Assembly: GCF_013350005.1 (NCBI RefSeq)
Contig: NZ_JABVWW010000007.1
Location: 67,501-131,500 of the forward strand
Source: Methylocystis silviterrae
Lineage (GTDB): Bacteria > Pseudomonadota > Alphaproteobacteria > Rhizobiales > Beijerinckiaceae
Reading direction: 5' to 3'
DNA: 64,000 bases
Shown piece after piece: positions 16,694-25,011 of this stretch (within the stretch, counting starts at the first letter, position 1; every line of letters begins with the position of its first letter). The notes below the pieces were generated by a model. It was given only the letters and a program-made list of their open reading frames with translations, ran no database searches and was not told where the DNA came from. The position numbers were made by a program, and so were the translations under genes.

Positions 16694-17317
16694 ATGAAGC
16701 TGATCCCGGACGCTTTGGCCCAAGCCCAGACGCCCTCACCGCCTGCCGCCGAGACGCCTGCGAGCCCGCCGGCGCAGCCGACGGCGCCTTCCACGCCGGC
16801 GTCGCCAACTCCGCCACATCCGCCGACCGCCACCCAGACGGGTCAAGCCGTCGAGACGCCGCCCGAAGCGCACCAGCCTCCGACCATGCCGGAGATGCTC
16901 GGGCAGCTTATTCCCATCTTCGTGGTGATGGGCATCGTCTACATCTTGGTGATCCGCCCGCGCTCCCGACGCGAGAAGGAGCAGCTCGCGCAGCTGCGCA
17001 ACGTCCGACGCGGGGACACGCTCGTCACCACGAGCGGAATCGTCGCCAAGGTGACGAAATCCATCGACGACGCTGAAATCGAGGTCGAGATCGCGCCCAA
17101 CGTGCGGGTGCGCATGCTGCGCACGGCCGTCGCCGAAGTGCGCGCCAAGGGCGAACCCGTAAGGGAGGAGACGCCGCCGACCGCCAAGACTGGCGGAGCC
17201 AAAGGCGGCGGAAAGTCGGCGAAGTCTGCTGAAACCAAGTCGAGCGACGTCAAGACCGGCAACGGCAAGGCGGGCGACAGCAAGCCCGGAGACGCCGGAT
17301 CCGGCTCGCAGAGCTGA
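16694..17317 (+). CDS. yajC: Preprotein translocase subunit YajC
   Basis: Accessory subunit of the SecDF-YajC holotranslocon in the inner membrane. Features: a Pro/Ala/Thr-rich N-terminal extension (residues 10-60), a single membrane helix GQLIPIFVVMGIVYILVI (about 70-87), the RPRSRREKEQ stretch, then the conserved VRRGDTLVTTSGIVAKVTK domain, and a Lys/Gly/Ser-rich tail. At 207 residues it is longer than the E. coli protein because of both extensions, as in other alphaproteobacteria. It is followed by secD after 36 bp. Confidence 0.94.
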   Translation: MKLIPDALAQAQTPSPPAAETPASPPAQPTAPSTPASPTPPHPPTATQTGQAVETPPEAHQPPTMPEMLGQLIPIFVVMGIVYILVIRPRSRREKEQLAQLRNVRRGDTLVTTSGIVAKVTKSIDDAEIEVEIAPNVRVRMLRTAVAEVRAKGEPVREETPPTAKTGGAKGGGKSAKSAETKSSDVKTGNGKAGDSKPGDAGSGSQS

Positions 17318-17353
17318 CGCGGATCCTTTCGATCACTAGCCGATAGCAGGACA

Positions 17354-18946
17354 ATGCTGCGATTCTCGACCTGGAAATTTCTCGCCATTGTGGCGATGAC
17401 TGTCGCTGCGGTGCTTGTCGTCGCGCCGAGCATGTTGTCGCCGTCCCATTATGAAGAGTTGAAGTCGCGCCTGCCCGCCTGGCTTACGCCTCCGACCATC
17501 GTGCTCGGCCTCGACCTGCAGGGCGGCTCGCATGTGACGCTCGAAGTGGATCAGGCGGATCTCATCAGCACGCAGGTGAAAAATCTGCGCGACGACGTGC
17601 GCCGAATCCTGCGTGAAGAAAAGGTCGCCATCTCCGGCGGCATCGGAACGACCACGCGCGGCGTACAGGTGCGCGTCGCCGACCCTGCGGATCGAGAGAA
17701 AGTCCTTCCAAAATTGCGGCAGCTGCGCAACAGCTTCAGCGGCGCTCTCATGGGCGGGCCTTCCCCGCTCGACGTCGAGGCGTCGCCGGACGGCCTCATC
17801 CGCGTGACCGTCACCGACGCGGGCATCACGGACAAGTCGCGCAAGGCCGTCGAGCAATCGATCGAAGTCATTCGGCGGCGCGTCGACGCCCTCGGCACGC
17901 GCGAGCCGAGCATTCAGCGTCAGGGCGACGACCGCGTGCTGGTGCAGGTGCCGGGCCTTCAAGACCCCGAAACGCTCAAGGAAATTCTCGGCAAAACCGC
18001 GAAGCTCGAATTCCGCCTCGTCGCCGATCCCGGCCAGAATCCGTCGGAAGTCGAGGAACTCGATCAGGTCGAACAGGAAGGCAAGCTCGGCGTCGAGAAG
18101 CAGGTGATGGTCAAGGGCGAGGATCTCACGGACGCGCAGCCGGGATTCGACCAGCAAAGAAGTGGCGAGCCGGTCGTCAATTTTCGCTTCAACATCCGCG
18201 GCGCCCAGGCCTTCGGCGAAGTGACTTCCAAGAACGTCGGGCGCCTCTTCGCGATCATCCTCGACAACAAGATCATTTCCGCGCCGCGAATCTTGACGCC
18301 GATCACCGGCGGCTCCGGCCAGATTTCCGGGCGCTTCACCGTTGAACAGGCGAACAATCTCGCGATCCTGCTGCGCGCCGGCGCGCTGCCGGCGAAGCTC
18401 AACATCGTCGAAGAGCGCACCGTCGGTCCGGGACTCGGCCAGGACTCGATCGACGCCGGCAAACGCGCCGCCTATGTCGGCGCGGGCCTCGTCGTCGTCT
18501 ACATGCTCGTCACCTACGGCGTCTTTGGCGTCTTCGCCAATCTCGCGCTGTTTGTGCACATCGCCTTCATTTTCGCCGGCCTTGTGCTGCTCGGCTCGAC
18601 GCTGACGTTGCCGGGCATCGCCGGAATCGTGTTGACGATCGGCATGGCGGTCGATTCGAACGTGCTGATCTACGAGCGCATACGCGAGGAAAATCACGCC
18701 GGGCGCTCCATCCTCGCCTCGCTCGACGCGGGCTTCACGCGCGCCTTCGCGACCATCGTCGACTCCAACGTCACCATGTTCGTTGCGGCGGCGATCCTTT
18801 ATTTTCTTGGCTCGGGACCTGTGCGCGGCTTCGCCGTGTCGCTTGCGCTCGGCATTCTGACGACCATCGTCACCGCGGTGACCATGACGCGCATGATGAT
18901 CGCCGTCTGGTATCATTACGCGCGGCCGACGAAACTGCCGATCTGA
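17354..18946 (+). CDS. secD: Protein translocase subunit SecD
   Basis: Proton-motive-force-driven component that pulls secreted proteins through SecYEG. One N-terminal membrane helix precedes LGLDLQGGSHVTLEVD (about residues 51-66) and the periplasmic P1 region with RRRVDALGTREPSIQRQGDDRVLVQVPG. Five C-terminal helices follow, containing the conserved TIGMAVDSNVLIYERIREE. Its length of 530 residues is normal for the lineage. It forms an operon with yajC and secF (13 bp to secF). Confidence 0.97.
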   Translation: MLRFSTWKFLAIVAMTVAAVLVVAPSMLSPSHYEELKSRLPAWLTPPTIVLGLDLQGGSHVTLEVDQADLISTQVKNLRDDVRRILREEKVAISGGIGTTTRGVQVRVADPADREKVLPKLRQLRNSFSGALMGGPSPLDVEASPDGLIRVTVTDAGITDKSRKAVEQSIEVIRRRVDALGTREPSIQRQGDDRVLVQVPGLQDPETLKEILGKTAKLEFRLVADPGQNPSEVEELDQVEQEGKLGVEKQVMVKGEDLTDAQPGFDQQRSGEPVVNFRFNIRGAQAFGEVTSKNVGRLFAIILDNKIISAPRILTPITGGSGQISGRFTVEQANNLAILLRAGALPAKLNIVEERTVGPGLGQDSIDAGKRAAYVGAGLVVVYMLVTYGVFGVFANLALFVHIAFIFAGLVLLGSTLTLPGIAGIVLTIGMAVDSNVLIYERIREENHAGRSILASLDAGFTRAFATIVDSNVTMFVAAAILYFLGSGPVRGFAVSLALGILTTIVTAVTMTRMMIAVWYHYARPTKLPI

Positions 18947-18959
18947 AGGGGCGACATTT

Positions 18960-20027
18960 ATGAAACTTCTGCGCCTCGCTCCGGAGAACACCAAGTTCCC
19001 GTTCATGCGGTTCCGCCGCGTGAGCTATCCATTCTCGGCTGTGCTGTCGCTGATCGCGGTCGCCCTCTTCGTCTTCAAGGGCATGAATTTCGGCATCGAC
19101 TTCGCCGGCGGCACGGTGATCGAACTGCGCGCGAAATCCGGCGCCGCGGAAGTCGGCACGCTGCGCACGCTTGGCGAAGGCCTCCAGCTGGGCGACATCG
19201 AGGTGCAGGCCTTCGGGAATCCGGCGGACGCCACATTGCGCTTCGGTCTGCAGCCCGGCGGCGACGTCGCCCAGCAGGCGGCGGTGGAACGCGTGCGTGG
19301 CGCCGTCGGCGGATATTATGATTTGCGCCGCGTCGAGGTCGTCGGCCCGCGCGTCTCAAACGAATTGGTGCAGTCGGGCACGCTCGGCGTCGTGCTGTCG
19401 ATCATCGCGGTGCTGACCTATCTTTGGTTCCGCTTCGAATGGCAGTTCGCGATCGGCGCCGTGATCGCGACGATGCACGATCTGCTGCTCACCGTCGGCT
19501 TTTTCTCGATCACGCAGCTCGAATTCAACACCACATCGATCGCCGCGATCTTGACCATCGTCGGCTACTCGCTGAACGAAACCGTGGTGGTGCTCGACCG
19601 AATTCGCGAGAACATGCGCAAATACAAGAAACTGCCGACAGCGCAAATGGTCGACATGTCGATCAACGCCGTCCTGCCGCGCACGATCATGACCGCGACG
19701 ACGGTGATGCTTGCGCTGTTCGCGCTCGTCGCCTTCGGCGGCCAGGTGATCCGCTCGTTCTCGGTCGCGATGATTTGGGGCATTTTCGTCGCGACCTACT
19801 CGTCAATCTTCATCTGCTCGCCGATGCTGATCTATCTCGGGCTGCGCAATGAAGACGCCGACAAGGCGGCGCAGAAGCACGAGACGGAGCGCAAGGCCGA
19901 CGCAGCAGTTTCCGCGCGCGAGGACGTTGCGGAAGCGCCGCTCTCCGCGCCGCCGAAGTCCGCCGAAAAAGCGTCCGCGCCCTCTCGGAAGGCGTCCGGC
20001 AAACGCGCCAAGACGAGGCCGGCTTGA
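18960..20027 (+). CDS. secF: Protein translocase subunit SecF
   Basis: Partner of SecD in the translocon. It shows FGIDFAGGTVIELR (about residues 42-55) after the first helix, and GYSLNETVVVLDRIRENMRKYK (split across a helix and cytosolic loop) in the C-terminal membrane domain. A charged, Ala/Lys-rich cytosolic tail of about 60 residues follows the last helix and is longer than in E. coli. The stop overlaps the TTG start of the next gene. Confidence 0.97.
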   Translation: MKLLRLAPENTKFPFMRFRRVSYPFSAVLSLIAVALFVFKGMNFGIDFAGGTVIELRAKSGAAEVGTLRTLGEGLQLGDIEVQAFGNPADATLRFGLQPGGDVAQQAAVERVRGAVGGYYDLRRVEVVGPRVSNELVQSGTLGVVLSIIAVLTYLWFRFEWQFAIGAVIATMHDLLLTVGFFSITQLEFNTTSIAAILTIVGYSLNETVVVLDRIRENMRKYKKLPTAQMVDMSINAVLPRTIMTATTVMLALFALVAFGGQVIRSFSVAMIWGIFVATYSSIFICSPMLIYLGLRNEDADKAAQKHETERKADAAVSAREDVAEAPLSAPPKSAEKASAPSRKASGKRAKTRPA

Positions 20028-20401
20028 CGGGCGGGTCCGGCGGCTATGTTCCCGGCCGTCACAAAATCGATGACTATGGCGGCGGCGGCTTCCGCTTCGC
20101 CGACATGTCCCACCGCGGCTCTATTCTCGCGCTGCCCTCCGGCGTGCGCGCCGTGCCTCTGACCAGCGCTGCGGAGATCGACGATTCTATGATCGATAGC
20201 GCGCTTTCCGAAAGCGGCGGCCTCGACGTGTTTGTTGTCGGCACCGGGAAGGATTTGTTGCCGCTTGCCGGCGGCCTGCGTGCGAAGCTGCGCGCGGCGG
20301 GCGTCGGTTGCGAAACCATGGCGACGGGAGCCGCCGTGCGGACCTACAATGTTCTCGTCGACGAGAATCGGCGCGTCGGCGCGCTGCTGATCGCCGTGTG
20401 A
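20024..20401 (+). CDS. Mth938-like domain protein (NDUFAF3 homologue)
   Basis: A 125-residue Mth938/DUF498-type protein. Conserved features are IDDYGGGGFRF near the N-terminus, DVFVVGTGKDLLPL (about 68-81), the GVGCETMATGAAVRTYNVL block and RRVGALLIAV. The mitochondrial homologue NDUFAF3 (C3orf60) assists complex I assembly. The start is TTG at 20024, overlapping the secF stop, with no competing ATG before the conserved core. The next gene is the NDUFAF6-type protein, so the pair may act together in complex I biogenesis; that is inference from eukaryotic homologues. Confidence 0.85.
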   Translation: MTGGSGGYVPGRHKIDDYGGGGFRFADMSHRGSILALPSGVRAVPLTSAAEIDDSMIDSALSESGGLDVFVVGTGKDLLPLAGGLRAKLRAAGVGCETMATGAAVRTYNVLVDENRRVGALLIAV

Positions 20402-20405
20402 CATC

Positions 20406-21245
20406 ATGACCGCCGCCTCGCGGGAGCATTATGTGCAATGCGAGGAACTGCTGCGCGCGCGTGATCGCGACCTCTGGCTCGCCTGCCTCTTTGCACCCCA
20501 GGACGCGCGCCCGCACATTCATGCGCTCTACGCCTTCGCCCAGGAAACGGCGGACGTCAGCGGCAAGGTCACGCAACCGCTGCTCGGCGAGATGCGGCTG
20601 CAGTGGTGGGTCGACGCGCTGGAGGCCGACGCCGCGCAAGGCGAAGGCGTGCGCGCCAATCCCCTGGCCGACGCGCTGATCGACACGATCGAGCGATTCT
20701 CCCTGCCCCGCAGCGAATTCGTCGCGCTGGCGCAGGCGCATATTTTCGATCTCTACGACGATGCGATGCCGAGCTGGACGGCGCTGGAAGACTATTGCCG
20801 CGCTACGACGTCGGCCCCGATTCGCTGGGCGGCGCGAATTCTCGGCGCTGATCTTCAAGCCCCGTCGGCGGGGGCTTTCGATGAGGCGGGAGTCGCGCTC
20901 GGCCTCACGCGAATCTTGCGCGCTCTTCCTGAGGGTCCCCAACAGGAGAAATTCCTGCCGGACGAGGCCTTCACGCATGACGGCGGAGCCTCAGGCCGGC
21001 GCAGCGAGCTTGGTCCGATCGTGAGGAAATTGCACGCGCAGGCGCGCTCCCACTACGAGCGGGCGCGCCGGCTGGCCGTGGATCTCGGACCCGCCCGCGC
21101 CGCGCTGCTCCCGTGCGCCATCGCTCCACTTTATCTGGAGCGGCTGGCGCGAAGCGATTACGATCCGTTTCGCCCGCTTGGCGAACCCTCGCCGCTGCGG
21201 CGACAGTGGCGCATCTGGCGCGCGTCGCGCGGCGTGGGATTGTGA
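20406..21245 (+). CDS. Squalene/phytoene synthase-family protein (NDUFAF6-like)
   Basis: A 279-residue isoprenoid-synthase-fold protein. The N-terminal ALYAFAQETADVSGKV corresponds to the first Asp-rich motif of squalene/phytoene synthases but lacks its DxxxD spacing. The second region FDLYDDAMPSWTALEDYC is similarly altered. This pattern fits the NDUFAF6 branch, which is involved in complex I assembly rather than terpene synthesis. It starts 4 bp after the Mth938-like gene. A catalytic synthase is less likely because the canonical Asp-rich motifs are degenerate. Confidence 0.82.
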   Translation: MTAASREHYVQCEELLRARDRDLWLACLFAPQDARPHIHALYAFAQETADVSGKVTQPLLGEMRLQWWVDALEADAAQGEGVRANPLADALIDTIERFSLPRSEFVALAQAHIFDLYDDAMPSWTALEDYCRATTSAPIRWAARILGADLQAPSAGAFDEAGVALGLTRILRALPEGPQQEKFLPDEAFTHDGGASGRRSELGPIVRKLHAQARSHYERARRLAVDLGPARAALLPCAIAPLYLERLARSDYDPFRPLGEPSPLRRQWRIWRASRGVGL

Positions 21246-21281
21246 CACGAGCCGGAAGCAGCGCTCCATGGAATTACTGAA

Positions 21282-22616
21282 ATGACAACCGTCGAATATG
21301 ATTATGACGCGCGGCGCCTGCGCATGGAGACGCTGCTCATGCTCCGCTGGGTGGCCATCACCGGTCAGGCGGCGGCATGTATCGGCGTCTATTTCGTTCT
21401 GGGATTCGATTTTCCCGTCGGCCTCTGCTTCGTCTTCATCACGGCGTCGGCGACGCTCAACATCGGCATGCGCTTCGGCACGCCGCGCAGTTTCCGCCTC
21501 GGCGACGTCGAGGCCGCCGTCCTGCTGGGATACGACATCATCCAGCTGGGATTTCTGCTCTATCTCACCGGCGGACTGACGAACAGCTTCGCGATGCTGT
21601 TTTTGACGCCGGTGATCATCTCCGCCGTGTCGCTGCCGAGCAACCTGACGCTGCTGCTCGGCATCGTCATGATCGCGGTCGCGACGGTGCTCACGGTCGA
21701 ATATTATCCTTTGCCCTGGTATGCCGACGAAAAACTGACTTTCCCCATCCTCTACCGCACCGGCGTCTGGGCGGCGCTCGCGCTCAGCGCGGCGTTCATC
21801 GGCATCTACGCCGCGCGGGTGTCAGACGAGGCGCGGCTCCTCGCCGACGCGCTCGCGGCGACGGAATTGGTGCTCGAGCGCGAGCAGCACCTCTCGCAAC
21901 TCGACGGCCTCGCCGCCGCCGCCGCGCATGAACTTGGCACCCCGCTCGCGACCATTACGCTGATCATCAAAGAATTGCAGAATTCCCTGCCAGAGAATGC
22001 GCCGGCGCTGCGCGACGACCTCGCGCTTCTGGCGCAGGAGACGGCGCGCTGCCGGGAGATCCTGGGCAAGCTGGCCTCGCTTGGCGCAACGGACCAGAGC
22101 AGCGTGATGAATCTGCTGTCGATCGACACGCTGATCCAGGAAGTGGTTGAGCCGCAGCGTGAGATCGGCGTTGAGGTCGAAATTTCCAAAAATGGACCCT
22201 CCGACCCGCCGGTGCTGGCGCGTAATCCAGCGATTCTTTATGGGCTGGGCAACCTTGTCGAAAACGCGATGGACTTCGCCCATTCACGTGTGAAGATCGA
22301 CGCTTGGTGGAGTTCAAGCTACGTGACGATCGCCATTCAGGACGACGGGCCCGGCTACTCTCCAGACATTCTTGATCGTCTTGGGGACCCTTATCTGCGG
22401 GGTCGGCCGCTCGAACGGCGCACGAAAAACGATGCCGAGTCAGGGCTTGGCCTCGGCCTCTTCATCGCCAAAACCCTGTTGGAGCGCTCGGGCGCTACAG
22501 TCGAAACAATGAATGTTTCTCCGCCGCGCACTGGCGCGATCGCTAAAATCACTTGGCCGCGCGCCGCGCTCGAGCCCGCCGCGGCCAGGCCAAGGCTTCC
22601 CCAACAGGACAAATAG
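21282..22616 (+). CDS. regB: Redox sensor histidine kinase RegB/PrrB/ActS
   Basis: Membrane-bound sensor of respiratory redox state. Six predicted membrane segments occupy residues about 20-180. The quinone-binding signature region reads GGLTNSF at 97-103, with Ser where GGxxNPF usually has Pro. The H-box AAHELGTPLA puts the phospho-His at 216. Cys257 in ETARCREIL matches the redox-active cysteine of RegB. The C-terminal ATPase has NLVENAMDFA, DDGPGYS and GLGLGLFIAKTLL. The cognate regulator regA follows 60 bp downstream. This system controls respiration, carbon and nitrogen fixation genes in related bacteria. Confidence 0.93.
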   Translation: MTTVEYDYDARRLRMETLLMLRWVAITGQAAACIGVYFVLGFDFPVGLCFVFITASATLNIGMRFGTPRSFRLGDVEAAVLLGYDIIQLGFLLYLTGGLTNSFAMLFLTPVIISAVSLPSNLTLLLGIVMIAVATVLTVEYYPLPWYADEKLTFPILYRTGVWAALALSAAFIGIYAARVSDEARLLADALAATELVLEREQHLSQLDGLAAAAAHELGTPLATITLIIKELQNSLPENAPALRDDLALLAQETARCREILGKLASLGATDQSSVMNLLSIDTLIQEVVEPQREIGVEVEISKNGPSDPPVLARNPAILYGLGNLVENAMDFAHSRVKIDAWWSSSYVTIAIQDDGPGYSPDILDRLGDPYLRGRPLERRTKNDAESGLGLGLFIAKTLLERSGATVETMNVSPPRTGAIAKITWPRAALEPAAARPRLPQQDK

Positions 22617-22675
22617 AATCGACGCGACGCTGGCGATAAGCTAGATTTGACAAAAATCAGGGTTGGAAACGCACG

Positions 22676-23269
22676 ATGTCGACCGAAGAATTGAAGGCGG
22701 ATCGAGAAGGCGTCTCGGAACCTGAGCAAGTTCCAGCGCTGCCACAGGATCGTTCACTGCTGATCCTGGATGACGACAAGCCGTTTCTTGGCAGATTGAC
22801 GCGTGCGATGGAGGCCCGCGGCTTCCTGGTGACGCCCTGCGAAACGGTCGCCGAGGGTCTTGCCGCCCTTGAAACGAACCCACCGGCGTTCGCCATCATC
22901 GACATGCGGCTTGACGACGGCAATGGCCTCGACGTCATCTCAAAGCTGAAGACGTCACGTCCCGACGCGCGCGGAATCATCCTCACCGGCTACGGCAACA
23001 TCGCGACCGCGGTGACCGCGGTTAAGCTCGGCGCCTTCGACTATTTGGCGAAGCCCGCCGACGCCGACGAAATCTATCACGCGTTGATGGCGACGCAGGT
23101 CGATAAACCCGACGCTCAAGAAAATCCCATGTCCGCCGACCGCGTGCGCTGGGAGCATATCCAGAGGGTTTTCGAGTCTTGCGACCGCAATGTCTCGGAG
23201 ACGGCGCGGCGGCTCAACATGCACCGCCGGACCCTGCAACGCATTCTCGCCAAGCGTGCGCCCCGCTGA
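22676..23269 (+). CDS. regA: Response regulator RegA/PrrA/ActR
   Basis: Receiver plus Fis-type HTH regulator paired with RegB. Acidic pocket LDDD at residues 31-34, phospho-Asp76 in IIDMRLDDGNG, Lys126 in YLAKPAD. The C-terminal HTH (NVSETARRLNMHRRTLQRILAK) is the highly conserved DNA-binding helix pair of the RegA family. At 197 residues it has about 20 extra N-terminal residues. Transcribed with regB. Confidence 0.95.
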   Translation: MSTEELKADREGVSEPEQVPALPQDRSLLILDDDKPFLGRLTRAMEARGFLVTPCETVAEGLAALETNPPAFAIIDMRLDDGNGLDVISKLKTSRPDARGIILTGYGNIATAVTAVKLGAFDYLAKPADADEIYHALMATQVDKPDAQENPMSADRVRWEHIQRVFESCDRNVSETARRLNMHRRTLQRILAKRAPR

Positions 23270-23274
23270 CGACT

Positions 23275-23748
23275 TTAATTCGCCTGTTCGTCGCCGAAGG
23301 CCAGCAGGCAGTAACGGTCCGCCGCCATCGCCGCGAAGCGTAACAGCATCGAGCGTCGACGAGCGGGCGCGAGGGGGAAAGCCGGCGCCTCGCGCGTCAG
23401 TAGCGCCCCGTGGGCGTCCGCGACGATCAAGCCCGCATCATTTGGAAAAATCGCCGGATCGAGCGATGCGGGAATCGCGAAATAGAACCGATCGCAAAAG
23501 CCGCGATACTGCGGCCATTTAAGATCCGCGCGGAAATCCGCGTAGCTCGACTTGACCTCGACGATGCGCAGGCCCCCGTCAGATGCGAGCGCGATGAGAT
23601 CGGCGCGTCGGCCGTTCGGCAGGGGCGCTTCGCAAACGATCGAAAATCCGCAGGCCCTCAGATAGCGCCGGGCGCCACGGGCCACGCATTTGGTCACGTC
23701 GGCGCGGCTTTCGAGCGCCGTCGCGCCTTCTACGAGGATCGCGGTCAT
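23275..23748 (-). CDS. mmcB: MmcB family DNA repair protein
   Basis: A 157-residue protein of the DUF1052/MmcB family with a restriction-endonuclease-like core: LPNGRRADLIALASDGGLRIVEVKSS carries the Asp and ExK residues of a PD-(D/E)xK nuclease (about residues 46-70), followed by DLKWPQYRGFCDRFYFAI. In Caulobacter MmcB is an SOS-linked, ImuABC-independent damage tolerance factor. ATG 23748 with GGAG upstream is chosen over longer in-frame starts. It is convergent with regA and divergent from the potF-like gene. Confidence 0.88.
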   Translation of the reverse strand: MTAILVEGATALESRADVTKCVARGARRYLRACGFSIVCEAPLPNGRRADLIALASDGGLRIVEVKSSYADFRADLKWPQYRGFCDRFYFAIPASLDPAIFPNDAGLIVADAHGALLTREAPAFPLAPARRRSMLLRFAAMAADRYCLLAFGDEQAN

Positions 23749-23852
23749 AGTGTCTCCGCTGGCGTGTCGCCCGCTCCACCCAGCATGGCGCGTCGCCAAA
23801 GCGCGCGCAACCGTGATAGGTTCGCCCCATTGATCCACTACAGGCTTGGCGC

Positions 23853-24938
23853 ATGAAACGGCTTCTTCTCGCATGCCTCCTCTCGCTCGTCGCCGCAATA
23901 TCGCCCGTCCTGGGCGCAGAGCGCGCCGTCAACATTTTCAATTGGAGCGATTACATCGATCCAAGCGTTCTCGAGGACTTCACCCGAGAGACCGGAATCA
24001 AAGTCATTTACGACACCTATGACTCGAACGAAATGCTCGAGGCGCGGCTTCTTGCCGGCGACACCGGCTACGACGTGGTCGTGCCGTCGGCGACGTTCCT
24101 CCAGCGGCAGATTGCAGCGGGCGTGCTGCAGCCGATCGACAGAAGCAAGCTGGTCAACGCGCGCAATGTCTGGCCCGAGATCGACTCCAGACTTTCGCGT
24201 TTCGATCCGGGCAACCGCTACGCCATCAACTACATGTGGTACACGACGGGCGTCGCTTACGATGTCGCGAAGGTCCAGGAGCGGCTTGGCAAGCCGATAA
24301 CGAGCTGGGATCAGGTCCTGCGGCCGGAAAATTTAAAGAAGCTCGCCGACTGTGGCGTCTACATGCTCGACAGTCCGGAGGACATGTTCGCGATCGCGCT
24401 CAACAACCTGAAGCTCGATCCCAATTCGAAAAATCCGAAGGACCTTTCGCGAGCCGCCGGTCTCTTAGGAAGTCTGCGCCGCTATGTGAAGAAATTTCAT
24501 TCCTCTGAATATATCAATGCGCTGGCGAACGGCGACATTTGCGTCGCCATCGGTTGGTCGGGCGACAGTTTGCAAGCGCGCAATCGCGCCCGCGAAGCCG
24601 GAACCGACGTCGATATCGCTTACGTGATACCGACCGAAGGTTCGCTCCTGTCGCTGGACAATCTCGCGATCCCTAAGGATGCGCGCCATCTCGAGGAAGC
24701 CTATCTCTTCATCGACTATCTACTTCGACCAGACATCGCCGCGCGCAATTCGATCGCCACCAATTTCGCCAATGGCGTCGCGCCGTCACGACCGCTGATT
24801 GACAAGGCGGTCGCGAATGATCCGTCGGTCTATCCGAACGACCTCACCATGCGGCGCCTGTTTACCGTCACGGCGCCCGATCAGACGGTTCAGAAACTGA
24901 TCACCAGATTGTGGACGACGGTGAAGACCGGACGATGA
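23853..24938 (+). CDS. Polyamine ABC transporter substrate-binding protein (PotF/PotD type)
   Basis: A periplasmic solute-binding protein of 361 residues. Signal peptide of about 22 residues (…SPVLGA|ERAV), then NIFNWSDYIDPSVLEDF typical of the PotD/PotF family, YDVVVPSATFLQRQI, NYMWYTTGVAYD and DLTMRRLF near the end. It binds putrescine or spermidine in characterised relatives. No ATPase or permease genes adjoin it, so it is an orphan here: either it serves a transporter encoded elsewhere or senses polyamines. Confidence 0.9.
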   Translation: MKRLLLACLLSLVAAISPVLGAERAVNIFNWSDYIDPSVLEDFTRETGIKVIYDTYDSNEMLEARLLAGDTGYDVVVPSATFLQRQIAAGVLQPIDRSKLVNARNVWPEIDSRLSRFDPGNRYAINYMWYTTGVAYDVAKVQERLGKPITSWDQVLRPENLKKLADCGVYMLDSPEDMFAIALNNLKLDPNSKNPKDLSRAAGLLGSLRRYVKKFHSSEYINALANGDICVAIGWSGDSLQARNRAREAGTDVDIAYVIPTEGSLLSLDNLAIPKDARHLEEAYLFIDYLLRPDIAARNSIATNFANGVAPSRPLIDKAVANDPSVYPNDLTMRRLFTVTAPDQTVQKLITRLWTTVKTGR

Positions 24939-25011
24939 AGAGATCCGGCGCCGACGTGCGCCCGACGGAACGCGTCACGCATGACGCGTGAACCCAGCCG
25001 AGCGACGCTGT

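Noticed and set aside
17336-19006. A 556-codon minus-strand open frame opposite secD
   Set aside because: Shadow of secD; the product is an Arg/His/Asp-rich sequence typical of antisense GC-rich coding DNA.
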